A DNA stretch of 64,000 bases from Paguma larvata. Lineage: Eukaryota > Chordata > Mammalia > Carnivora > Viverridae. The position numbers were made by a program, and so were the translations under genes. A model generated the notes under the pieces. It was given only the letters and a program-made list of their open reading frames with translations, was not told the DNA's origin and did not search any database. The DNA is taken from the NCBI GenBank assembly GCA_030068075.1, contig CM057831.1:7887464-7951463 (forward strand). The letters are read 5' to 3'. Shown piece by piece: positions 13,359 through 23,239 of the stretch. The stretch's first letter is position 1; every line of letters begins with the position of its first letter.

Positions 13359-13378
13359 AAAAAAAAAAAAAAAAAAAA
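13359..13378. repeat. Poly-A run (20)
   Basis: Homopolymer; no element body identified. Confidence 0.9.
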
Positions 13379-14929
13379 GAAAATTTCCTATGTAGGGAAG
13401 AGCCTGGAAACCAGACAGGAAGCGTTGCAAACACAAGATTCTTGCTTTCGAGTCTCAGTTTTGGGGTGCTCACATTATCCTTGTGCCTAACCCCTTCTTT
13501 CCGGCATGCGTGATGATTGGGGGGTTACTTGGGGGAATTGAATGACGTGGCTCTTATCGGGGGCACATTGGACAATTTTGAAATGAACATGGACGAGGCA
13601 AGGAACGTGGCTTGACTTTTTCTAACACGCCGTACGTCACGTCACTCTGAAGGCCCTTCTCAGGATATGCTGACAACAGTGAGGCTTTGCTCAGCCATTA
13701 CCCAATGGGTCATCTGTCGGAGCAGGACCACGAGGATGAAGGGCTGGCCGGCGCATTCTTCAAGGCCAACTGGAAAGCCGCCTACACTGACGCGCTTGTC
13801 GATGTCAAGGTTTGAAATACAGAATTGGTGACCTGTCCGACTAGGTAGAGCGAGACTCCGCAACGGGGCGCTAGTCTCCCTGAGATAAGCTATTCCTTGC
13901 CGAGTGCCTACTGTGTGCCCACCACTGTGCGACCACCACTGCGTGACCACCGGCCTACGAGGCCATTGGCTGACAGCCAAGAGCCCTCTTGTCCCCCGCC
14001 TGCACAGTGAGTTAGGACATCCAGCTGTTTCATTTTGGAAACATTTCCAAAGCGGACGTGTGTGGCTGTGGACAGGCAGTCCTCTCCCAAGGCATGCGGC
14101 TGCCGGTTTTTTATGACTAAGGGCTGCGTACTTGGTATCCTGACAAAAAAGGTCTTAGGCAAATTTTCTGATAAAACGAAACGCTCTCAGTCAAGCAGGG
14201 TCCTTCCACCTGTAGCACGGTGAGTGGCATGGTTACTGTAAGGTTCTGGATGACAGAATCAAAGGAACATTTCTCCGTGGAGTAAGTCCACGGCAGTACA
14301 AGAATTACCTTTCAAGCAGACAGAGGACAGTGAAAGATTGCACCAATTAACACCCGCATACCACCTCGGGGCTCTAGATGTTTCTGGAGAATGCGAGCAG
14401 GCCAAAACATTTGTGAAAACCCTCTGGAGGAAACGAGGGCCGTTTGTACTCCCAGACCAAATGAGGGACTGGGCTACTTATCAGGCTCCTGCTCACGCGG
14501 GCTGCTTCTGGCGCCTTCTCATTTGCATACCCTGTGGAACTCAACCGGAGACCGTGCGGCGAGTGGCCACCTCACGTCTGCGTCCGTTCAGTGGACTTCT
14601 TGGGTCCCTTCATTGGAGGTTACAGCTCAATCTGGAGCCTCAGGCTCCAGACAAGGGGATGGGGCTGGGGACGCTGAACATGCCACGTGGCCTGGAATAA
14701 CCAATGGATGGTGAGGGGACCGGGGTGGTTACACCTTCCAAGGCGAGCTTCACGAGGAGCACGCAGAGGAGCCCAATAGCTCCCTTCACTTGAACAGTGA
14801 CCACCTCTTAGTAGCCGTGGGGAACCTTCCAGCTTTTTGTTCCCCCGTTTCCCTCTATCCTGTATGACTGACTTTGTGTCTGGTGCCTTATCTGCTAAGC
14901 ACTTCTTGCTTATCTGGCATCCGCCTCCT

Positions 14930-15075
14930 AACGGCACTGCTGGTGAGCCTTACCTTCCAGAGCAGGAGACCAAGGCCAGGGAGGCTGGGTGACTCGCCCA
15001 AGGTTTCACAGCTGGCGAGTGGTGGAGCAGGGCCTGGAGCCCACACTCCTGCCCTCTGCCCTCTATCACCCTCTG
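14930..15075 (-). mobile_element. MIR SINE fragment
   Basis: 'gactcgcccaaggtttcaca', 'gctggcgagtggtggagcag' and 'ggcctggagcccacactcct' are a reverse MIR core. Confidence 0.75.
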
Positions 15076-15199
15076 GAAAAAGCTGTGGTGAATTAGTAGA
15101 TCCCCCGGCTCGGGCCCTCCCCCGGCAGAGGCCCAGACAGGCCCTGGGAATCTTGGTTCCCGTGCCCGGGCTTTGAGGGCACCCCAGGACCGACCCCAC

Positions 15200-16223
15200 C
15201 TGCCGCCTCTCACTCATCCGGCTTGCTTCATTCTCCGCCGCACAGGCCGGCACGCTGGCCTTGGTGCTAAGCCAGGCTTTCGGGCCCAGTGGGGGCCCGG
15301 CTCCTCCGGGAAGACGGCTCGGCCCTCCGGCCCATTTCCCTTCCGCAAGAAACTCCCCCCAGCGCTCCTGGGGCTCCGTATCCATCTTGGGCGGGGCCCC
15401 CACGTCTGAGGCCCGGTGCATGTTTTCACACAGGTGGAACGGATGCCCTGGCAGGTCTCCAGCGACACCTGACGCTTCTCTGCATCTATCACAACACGGG
15501 GCACACGGCAGATGCCGGGTAACTGCGGATCCGACTGGCTGCTGTTTTACAGAGCCGGCCAAGAGCCCAGGCCAGGATGGAGGAGGCTGAAATGAGAGAC
15601 GCGGCCTTTGGCTTTTCTGGAGCTTACCTTTTCTTCCACCACCGAGCATTCCCCGTTACCTGCCCGAGAGAGAAACGGAAGCTCACTCCCATCCCCTCCC
15701 AGCCCCCCCCCCTCCCAAAGCTGGGCGGATGGTGGGGAAAGGGCCGTCTGGGGCTGCTCCCCGATCGTCTGCGCGCTCGTGAGATCCGTCACCGTGCCGT
15801 GGAGGCATGGCTCGCTCCGGCCTGCAAGGCAAGAGGCCCACACGCGGGATCCTGCTGTCCACCCGCCCTGACACCGCGGCGGCCTCGACAGGGAGAACGG
15901 CCTCCCGCGGGCGGCGGAGCCGGTCCTCCGCAGGCCACACCATCTTTTTGTTAAAAGAGAGAGCGCTTGAAATGAAGAAGGCGGGATGAACTGTTAAGAC
16001 ACGAAATCCCAAAATAAGAGACAGGTGGAGCAGCCAACACAGGGAGGTGGGTGGGGGTGGCGGGTGAAGGGGGGGGAGGGGCCGTCCGGCTGGCCTGCCG
16101 CGTCCTGCGTCCCGCGCACCTGCACAAATCGCTGAGTCCGCGCTGCCGCTGCCGGAGCACCTGCAGCAGCTGGCCCACCTGTCCGCGAGTGGGGGAGAAG
16201 AGAACATGGGCGGGGAGGGTGAG

Positions 16224-16274
<51 letters not shown>

Positions 16275-16400
16275 AGTTCCGAGCCCCCGCCGGCAGCATC
16301 TCCCAGCACCTACTACTGCCCGCGTTCGCGTGGCTGCGCCCGACCCTGGGGAGGAAGTCAGCCCGCACCCGGGGCGTCGGTAAGAAGTCCAGAATGAGAT
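15200..16400. promoter_or_regulatory. CpG-rich region flanking the CADM1 3' end
   Basis: GC-rich sequence with dense CpGs at 15760-15930 and 16080-16200, a G-run cluster at 16043-16080 and a GA repeat. It ends sharply where the AT-rich CADM1 3' UTR begins. It could be a 3'-end CpG island or an unannotated promoter. Confidence 0.4.
16226..16266. repeat. (GA)n microsatellite beside the CADM1 3' end
   Basis: About 20 GA units inside CpG-rich sequence, roughly 200 bp past the expected CADM1 cleavage site. Confidence 0.95.
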
Positions 16401-16430
16401 GAAAGGGTCACTTGGTAACATTAATTTTTT

Positions 16431-16436
16431 TTTATT
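16431..16436 (-). terminator. CADM1: Distal poly(A) signal AATAAA of CADM1
   Basis: AATAAA on the minus strand, followed by an A-run and a GU-containing stretch (TTAATGTTACC) within 25 nt. It is the last canonical hexamer before the AT-rich UTR gives way to CpG-rich intergenic sequence, so cleavage is expected at about 16410-16420. Confidence 0.7.
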
Positions 16437-16838
16437 AAGAAGACAGATATTTTATAGTACTTCTTTTTTTTTCTTTTTTTTTTGTAAAAATGGTATACAT
16501 GAACCAATACAAAATGCGAATGGGAACATATGGATATGAAATTTCTTACACCATAACATTGTCCATGTACACCTCGGAAACAGAACTGGCCTAAAGGGAA
16601 AAAATAATACGTCGGTGTGACTAAAGAACAAGCTTATTTGGCATCAATGATACATCCTTCATTATTTTATATTCCTTTAAAAAACACAAAAAAACAAGTT
16701 TGTTCTTTCTTCACGCTAAAAAAAGTGATCAACTGTACAAAGGAATACTCAACAATACATTTCAAACAGTGCACTGCATACTTAAGAAAAAATACATAAA
16801 CCAATATACAACTAAAATCCATAATTTCCTGTTTTTGC

Positions 16839-16844
16839 TTTATT
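16839..16844 (-). terminator. CADM1: Candidate proximal poly(A) signal
   Basis: A second AATAAA on the minus strand, embedded in an AAT-type simple repeat about 400 nt upstream of the distal signal. Use would shorten the UTR only slightly. The repeat context means it may be accidental. Confidence 0.35.
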
Positions 16845-19385
16845 ATTATTATTATTTTTTTTCCAATGCGTGGGGCCTACACTTTGCAATCTACCTGAGA
16901 CGGAAAAAACACCAATCGAAACACACGAACCTGAGACATGTGAACATTGTAAGCCAGAAAGTCACATCAGGAACACGGCACTACTGTACACTTCTCAAAA
17001 CAAAGATGGAAGGTCCCCAAAATGAGATGCCGATTTGGTGAGCAATGGTAGTTGTGTTGTGTGTTTTGTTTTGTTTTCCCCCTAAAAAGAACAACGGAAA
17101 AAAACCTTTCGACGACATGCTAAATGGTTCTCCCCCTCTGATGTAGTTACACTATGGTCAGAATGGGCACTAATGGGCTCGGAGTAGAGCTGCACGTTAT
17201 AAAATTCATTGAAAAAGGGATGTTCGTTGTGGCTTTGTGTCTTGGTTAAGTGCTCAGGGATGGGAGGGCGGGGAGGGAGACAAAACGCTGCTCCGTATGG
17301 GTTTTCTTTCACATACCAGTCCGTTCCCAAAAGGCCCCCATATTGCAATGGTTCTATCAAAGGTTAAAACAAAGACAAGAAAAAGAAACACACTTTCAAA
17401 TAACAAAGAGTTGATACTTTTTTTCCCCCTTAAATAAATCAGCATTAAGTTTTTCCACATAATGTAACAAGAGTAAAAATGCACCTTGCAAAATCCAAAA
17501 TTACTCACTGAAAATGTTATATAATATATATTTATATATATATATAGATCTCTTTTTTTTGTTTTTTTGATGCCATCTTTCCATTAGGGACTGGATTCTG
17601 GAGGCTGGAGCCTTACCAACACGTACGTACGGTAAGAGTTTAGTTTTCGTCCTCTGGGACTACTTCCAGATTTCCTAGACGTTTCAGTGAAAAATCCCCA
17701 CATTTCTTTTTTAAAAAATGTAAATGGTAACTTGACTCCTCCACCTTTTCCCAAGGCTCCCCATCGAAGATCTGTTCAAGGTAACTTATTTTAGTAGCTA
17801 TGCGCTATGGCTGCCATCATGCGAAGATCAGTAATTTTTTGGCAGATGGTTCTTAAGGCTGAGGAAAGAGGCCAAGGCTAGTGTATGAAAGGTAAAAAGA
17901 TAAAAACACTCACATTTGAGTTTTGATTAAGTAACTGAAAAAATCCCTACATGCTGTTTTTCCACCTCTGCTCTGACCTTTCGAGAACTAGATCGACAGC
18001 AGACCAGTGTGAACATAATACCGGCCCTTCTTCTGCACCTCCTGCCTTTGTCAAGCCAAATCTGAAGGAATGAAAGTTTCACACGGATTCGAGTTGGAAA
18101 TCCCAGCATGACAAATATCTGTAATATACAGTACATGCAGGCCACGTCCTACTGTCTTCCTAACTAAGCACAAAGGAAAAAAAAAAAAAAAAAACAACAA
18201 CCCGCCCCCCCCCAAAAGAAAAAACCAAACCCTGTCCCATCCAGTCATTCACACACCATGTGGACTTGCTTTTTCCCTACAAATTAGTGAGAAGTCTGGC
18301 CGATTGGGAAAGGTGGATGGAATCGTTTGGAACAGAAATAACCAGAGCAGGACTAGCGTTCCCCCCCCTCCCTACTTCCCCTCCTGTGGCAACTCAAATT
18401 TGTCCACTCGATATAAAAGGAACAGACCTCACCTGCCAGATCTGTTTAGGGCATTGAAAAAGGAGGAGCCTCTTCCGCCCCAAACCTTTCTGGACAGCGC
18501 GGGGTCTCTATGCTGAGCCGTCTACGGATACAGAATTAAAGACAGATTCGAGCTCATTATGACACACCTCACTTGCAGGTAACCCTGTACAGTAATGTAG
18601 TTCCACAGCAAAAAGAACATTTTCTGAATCACAGTCTACGTTTCTAGTCTTCACTGCTCTACGTATTTGAAACATGGGCAGCAGCAAAGAGTCCTCGTTG
18701 TTGGTTCACCCAAATCTTTACGACAACAGAGTAAGAATGCATTATGGACACGCTAAATTCTGAACTATGAAATCTAAACTGTGCTGGTTCTCCTTTCGTG
18801 AAACTGAACCTTGAACGGAAAGCAGTTACTTCAAAACAATAAACCAAAAAAGGAAAGGAAAAACAACAACAAAGGGAAACAAGGTTCTAAGGAATCCCCA
18901 GCAGGCAAATTCCAAAATGGGAGATTTGAGGAAAAAAAAAAACCCAAAGTTTTTGGGTAAAATAAATGCACACAAAGGGGAAAAAAAAAAAAAGAAAAAG
19001 AAACAGCAGGAAAAAAAAAAGTTAAAAAAAGGAACACAACGAACAAACAAAAAAACAAGGCACAGAATTTTCTGCAATCTACCCAAACTAAATCCAAGCA
19101 TCCAAGTCTGACTTGGTAGGAAGAAATAAAAATTAAAAAAAAAAACCAACCAACCAACCAACCAAAAAAAAAAAAAACAAAGAGGTGTCAAACAGCAGAG
19201 TGTACTTTCAAAGAACATTTTTCTTTTTTTTTTTTTTTACACAGCAAATCCCAAGCCTTCCCAGTCTCGCACCTTTCCACCCATTCATAAAAAAACACAC
19301 GAATTTCTCGCAAGTTCCAATAGCACTGTCTCTTTATCATCTAAATAGGGCCAGTTGGACACCTCATTGAAACAAAAAGGCTGAT

Positions 19386-19504
19386 CTAGATGAAGTACTC
19401 TTTCTTTTCTTCGGAGTTGTTCTGTCCTCCTTCTGCATTGATTATAGCTGTGTCTGCATCTGCTGCGTCATCGGCTCCTTTGGCTTCATGAGTGAAGTAT
19501 GTAC
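19386..19504 (-). CDS. CADM1: CADM1 terminal exon, coding part: cytoplasmic tail and stop
   Basis: The acceptor ATCTTTCAG is followed by GT completing glycine, then [38 protein letters not shown] and TAG (19388-19386). With the preceding exon this rebuilds the juxtamembrane FERM-binding motif ([11 protein letters not shown]), known to bind protein 4.1B. The last residues, EYFI, form a class II PDZ-binding motif known to bind MPP3, CASK, PALS2 and syntenin. The middle is acidic. The tail matches human CADM1 residue for residue as far as I recall, as expected for one of the most conserved parts of the family. The exon continues without interruption into the 3' UTR. Confidence 0.98.
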
Positions 19505-21557
19505 CTGAAAGATGAAGGGGTAGAGCACCGTGACTGTCTGATGGCCTCTGCGTACCGTGGTACAGAGATGGCAACTTGCTTTATGGCCGTCATCAGCCGA
19601 AGTGGTGTGCAGGCAGCGGAGGGGAAAAAACAATCGGAAGGAGAGAGCGAGGTGGAGGAGACAAATGGGGGATCCGGGGGTTCCAAAGGCACCACTCCAA
19701 CTGAACCGCTGCGATATAATTCAGCAAATGAGACATTAGAGCCGTGATTATGACCAGAGAATGTCAGCGAAGGAGACGTGAGTGGGAGCTAGAAATGCAG
19801 AGAGCTGGCGAGCCGCTGACTAGCACACACAGTGAAGGCCGGGACCAATGACCGGCAAGGCGCACGCACATGGTTAAAGACCAAAGCGAGGAAGAGCAAT
19901 TAGCCAATTAATGAATTGGGGCCCTGACGATGTTCTACTGTCGTCTCAAATCGTTCGTCTGAGCCCCCGCCACCCCATCTCCTGGCTGCACGAGTCCCCG
20001 CTGCCTGTCCGTCAGTGAGGCCGCGCTGGGGCGCGTGCAGGCACATCTGACCGTCTCCTGCCCGCCCTCCAGCTTTGGAGGGAGGGGTCCAGATCTACAA
20101 ATCACTTGATAGTGCAACAGGTGGGGTCAAGAGGCGCGGGTGTGTCTCGAGGGACAAGGGATTCCGCTCCTAGTGCGTCTCTAGCCTGGACCCGGATTCA
20201 TGGATTCGCTAATTGGCACGGCCACTTGACAAACGACACCACACGGAACGTTCCAAAGTCGGAGACACTCTCATCCGCAAGTCCCCACCCTTGCTTATGG
20301 AGAAAGACAAGGACTGCACCTCAGCGTGACGTCTAGGTAGAGCTGACGCTGTCTACCAAAACCAAACAGCCCCGCCTCCTGTCATATAGCCTCCAAGATT
20401 CTTAAAGGGGGAAAAAAAAAAAAAGGCTGATACGTTGGTTGTATTTTCAGGTTTTCGAGAGTCACAAATGACGGCGGTCAGATGCTCCCCGCCTCTGTCC
20501 TTCCTTCCTCTGCACGGGCTGCCCTTCCCCCCTCGTTCTCCACAGCTGCTGAGCAGACTTGGCCCCGCTCTCTGACCTTGCCCTCTGGCTCTACCAAGCT
20601 CAACGCCAAGAGGTTGGGCGTCCTGGGCCCAGCGGACCACCTCCTGGGCAGAAGTACACACAGCGCTGGGGGGTCCCCAAATGGCATACGCTGGAGACGG
20701 GCATTGTGGGTCCTAGAGGTGGTTCCCAGTACCTTGGATCTCCACCGCTGTGTTCAAGGAACCTTCCCCCCAACCCCACTCCTGTGCTCAAGATACAAGC
20801 GCCTGGACTGGATGCTGTCGGGAAGCCCCACACGCTCACTGCACAGCGCTTGAGAAAAACAACGGAGAAAGACAAGGGCCGACAGAGAAAGGGAAGAATA
20901 AATTACCAAGCGCGGGGAAGAGGGTCGGAGCAGCATGGGGCACAGAGGAGGAGCGTTGGAAGAGATGATTGCCCATCCAGGCTGCACAGTTGATAAGTGT
21001 GATGATTAATGGCAATTTAAATCAATTGCGCCGATAATTTAAAAAATACATATTTATGTGGCTTTTAAGGCATATCCGACCAAGGAAGGATTCTAGCCAC
21101 TGTGGCCGGCTTACCCCAAGCTTGAGGCCAGGGGGGAGCCGAGCCCTGTCCACCCGCCGCCCGGAAGGCAGAAGGCTACGGACACATTCTTGGCGCGTTT
21201 GTCGTTTGGGGGTTCACGCCACACCTGGCCCGCCAGCCCCGATTTTACCATTTTTGCTCTATCCCAATTACCGATTGCAGAATAACAAATCTAGAAAGCT
21301 TTTAGAGAAAATCCAAATCAAGGCGTGCCACTCATCAACTCTCAGAGTCCTAATCAGCAGCTGCTAAGATTTCTGTTTTTTTTCTTTCTTTCTTTTTTTT
21401 TTTTTCTTTTTTCCCTCTCTCTTTCCCGGTTTCAGGAATCGAACAGGCTACGTGGCCGCATAACCCAAACTGCCTATCAAGGAAAACCTTGCCGAGTCCC
21501 CAGAGGCAGGGGCTGTGGTGACCGGAGGCCTCCTGCCTGCCAAAGCACCCCGCTTAC
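19505..21557 (-). other. CADM1: CADM1 intron: tail exon to transmembrane exon
   Basis: A short intron of about 2.05 kb with donor GTAAGC and acceptor CTTTCAG. It holds unique sequence, an AT-rich homeodomain-core segment near 20995-21060, and a T/CT-rich tract near 21375-21425. I see no exon-like frame. Confidence 0.85.
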
Positions 21558-21689
21558 CTTTATGTCTGGCAAAATAGCGCCCCAGAATGATGAGTAAGCA
21601 CAGCATGGCGAACACCACCACGGCCACGACCCCGCCGATCACGGCATGGTCCACCGCTCGGATCGCGCCTTCTTCCCCCGCTCGCGAGT
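21558..21689 (-). CDS. CADM1: CADM1 transmembrane exon (132 bp)
   Basis: The acceptor ATTCCGACAG is followed by AC completing Asp, then [14 protein letters not shown], a hydrophobic span of about 22 residues ([12 protein letters not shown] through LLIIL) and the start of the cytoplasmic side, GRYFARHK, before donor GTAAGC. The segment before the span is where CADM1 is known to be shed by metalloproteases. The basic residues after it are the stop-transfer signal and begin the protein 4.1 (FERM) binding region. The exon is 44 codons, phase 1 on both sides, so skipping it keeps the frame and would join the stalk directly to the tail. The frame stays open for 31 codons upstream of the acceptor but contains no ATG there. 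A CpG-dense stretch lies immediately upstream. Confidence 0.97.
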
Positions 21690-22160
21690 CTGTCGGAATC
21701 AGAAAAGGAAGAGGGATGTAGAGGCCGTTACGAGGCACCAGCAGCCCTGGCCGCGCCGCCTCCAGGCCAGAGGTCACCTTCCCTTACACTGGAGGAGGCA
21801 GAGAGACCATCCGGACGGGTCCGGGCACACCGAGGGGACGGACTGATCTGTGCTCCCCGCAGGGCAGCCTCGCCGTCAGCGGCGGCGGAGAGCTAATGCG
21901 CGCGGAACGCGCTTGGTTAGGGGCCCGGGAGAGGAGACACAGTCTGCCCAAGTCCTGGCCTGGTCTCGGCGCTCGCGCTCCCCGGGTCCGGCGGCGGGGC
22001 CTGACCAGGAGGCGACCTCACTACGCGAGGGTGCTCGGAACGGCACTTTCGGGTGGCAGCAGGCGCCGCGGAGGGGAGGCTACGGTGGCTCTGCGTCGGT
22101 GCCCCGCGACTTGTCCCTGCTGGGCCCGGGCGCAGGCGACGACGCTGCCTGGAGATAAAA
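21560..22160. promoter_or_regulatory. CpG-dense patch overlapping and preceding the transmembrane exon
   Basis: By eye, about three dozen CpG dinucleotides lie in the roughly 310 bp from 21841 to 22152, with high GC, in an otherwise CpG-poor intron. The right border is abrupt at about 22160, where AT-rich sequence begins. It resembles a CpG island and may be an intragenic promoter, or a methylated gene-body island. No TATA box was seen. Confidence 0.6.
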
Positions 22161-23214
22161 TCAGGCTTCTAAGACTAAAGGCAAGTGACATGCTCGCTAC
22201 AGTTAGGATGTATGAGGGAGTAAAAGCCTCAACCTGAAACCTAAAAACCTATTTCAAAAAAAGACAGCCAGGAATAATCGTCCATTGCCACAGATGGGTT
22301 TCATTTTATTTATTTAACACTTCACGAGGCAATTAATTTTCCTCTATAAGCATCGCTCCCTCAGGACGCCTTCTCGCGACTGAGGAACGACACGTTTGGC
22401 CGGGGAACAGCTCCAGAATGAACCCGCAATGAGCTATGGCGATGCGGAATGGATGTATGGCAGTGTAAACAATTTTAATTTAGGAATGTGGCGACATCAC
22501 CCCTTGCTGAAACCCTAATGGCACCCGAGATTTATAAATGTAGTAAAAAACAATTATTCTCCCGTTGATTAATACATTAACATTTTGGAGTGGAAGCTAA
22601 ACCATTGTCTTTTTTTTATGGAGTCGAGTACGACACCTCCATTAAAATGATTTACTGGCTGTACCTTACAATTTAAGCACAGCAGCAACAGAAACGGTAA
22701 AAATCTTTTAACTTTACATGATTTGTGAAGTCATATGTGAAGGATTTACCATTTAAATCTTTCAGTACAAGAAGCACATGCCCTATAAATCTGTCCCCCT
22801 CGCACTTGCTGGACGCCCGAGAGAAATGCATTTCACCAGGAAGACGGAGAGTGCAAATTCAAGTCAATTTTTAAGAAAGATTTATCTCTGTCTCTCTCCA
22901 AAGAACGGAGCAAATCTCTGAAGCCTCCACCTCTAATAATATTTGAAGTTTATCGATCAAGTGTACAGATCCGTGACAGCTAAAGGTAATGGTGCTCTTT
23001 TGAGCCGAAACCTGATACAACGCTTTCAGCAGGAGGGCCTGATTTATACTTTCTATCGATATTTCCAATTCTGCTCTGAGATTAAGTACTGAAGGATGCG
23101 GGGAAAGAACTCGTGACTGAGGGTTCCGCGAGAAATGCTTTAATTACAACAGTTTCAACGGAAAAAAAATGCAGTATTTAAAGCGTTTCATTAAGTTCCC
23201 TTTCGGAGGACTCC

Positions 23215-23239
23215 AAAAAAAAAAAAAAAAAAAAAAAAA
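23215..23239. repeat. Poly-A run (25)
   Basis: Followed by further A-rich sequence with CAAAAAA units. No element body recognised upstream. Confidence 0.9.

Larger units (their letters stand above)
1..16410. other. Intergenic region downstream of CADM1
   Basis: No credible coding gene on either strand. Open frames here begin at non-ATG codons, overlap one another in several frames, or cover repeats. The stretch contains decayed MIR, L2 and MER5A copies, a pyrimidine-rich tract (530-655), CA and GA microsatellites, homopolymer runs, and several AT-rich unique segments (10700-10960, 11400-11500, 12640-13010) that look like possible conserved non-coding elements. The right end (about 15200-16400) is CpG-rich. 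Confidence 0.75.
16415..19385 (-). other. CADM1: CADM1 3' untranslated region
   Basis: This AT-rich stretch of about 3 kb runs from the CADM1 stop codon to a sharp change into CpG-rich sequence near 16400. On the transcript strand it is rich in uridine tracts (near 18180, 18930, 18980, 19010, 19135 and 19165), includes a GGUU repeat near 19147-19164, a UA repeat near 17520-17548, and a short hairpin (CCCAAA/TTTGGG) near 18943-18957. No long open frame is credible. Its length agrees with the roughly 3-kb 3' UTR I expect for CADM1. The left end is inferred from the last AATAAA and the composition break, not observed. Confidence 0.8.

Noticed and set aside
14888..15649. A 253-codon minus-strand open frame
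   Set aside because: GC-rich sequence overlapping a MIR fragment. No domain seen, and several competing frames overlap it.
21448..21557. A basic C-terminal extension after the transmembrane exon
   Set aside because: It is intron read past a perfect GTAAGC donor. The real tail exon is at 19504-19386 in matching phase.
21690..21786. An N-terminal extension of the transmembrane exon as an alternative first coding exon
   Set aside because: The frame is open back to a TAA at 21786-21784 but contains no ATG, and the exon has a good acceptor. Kept only as a note under the CpG patch.
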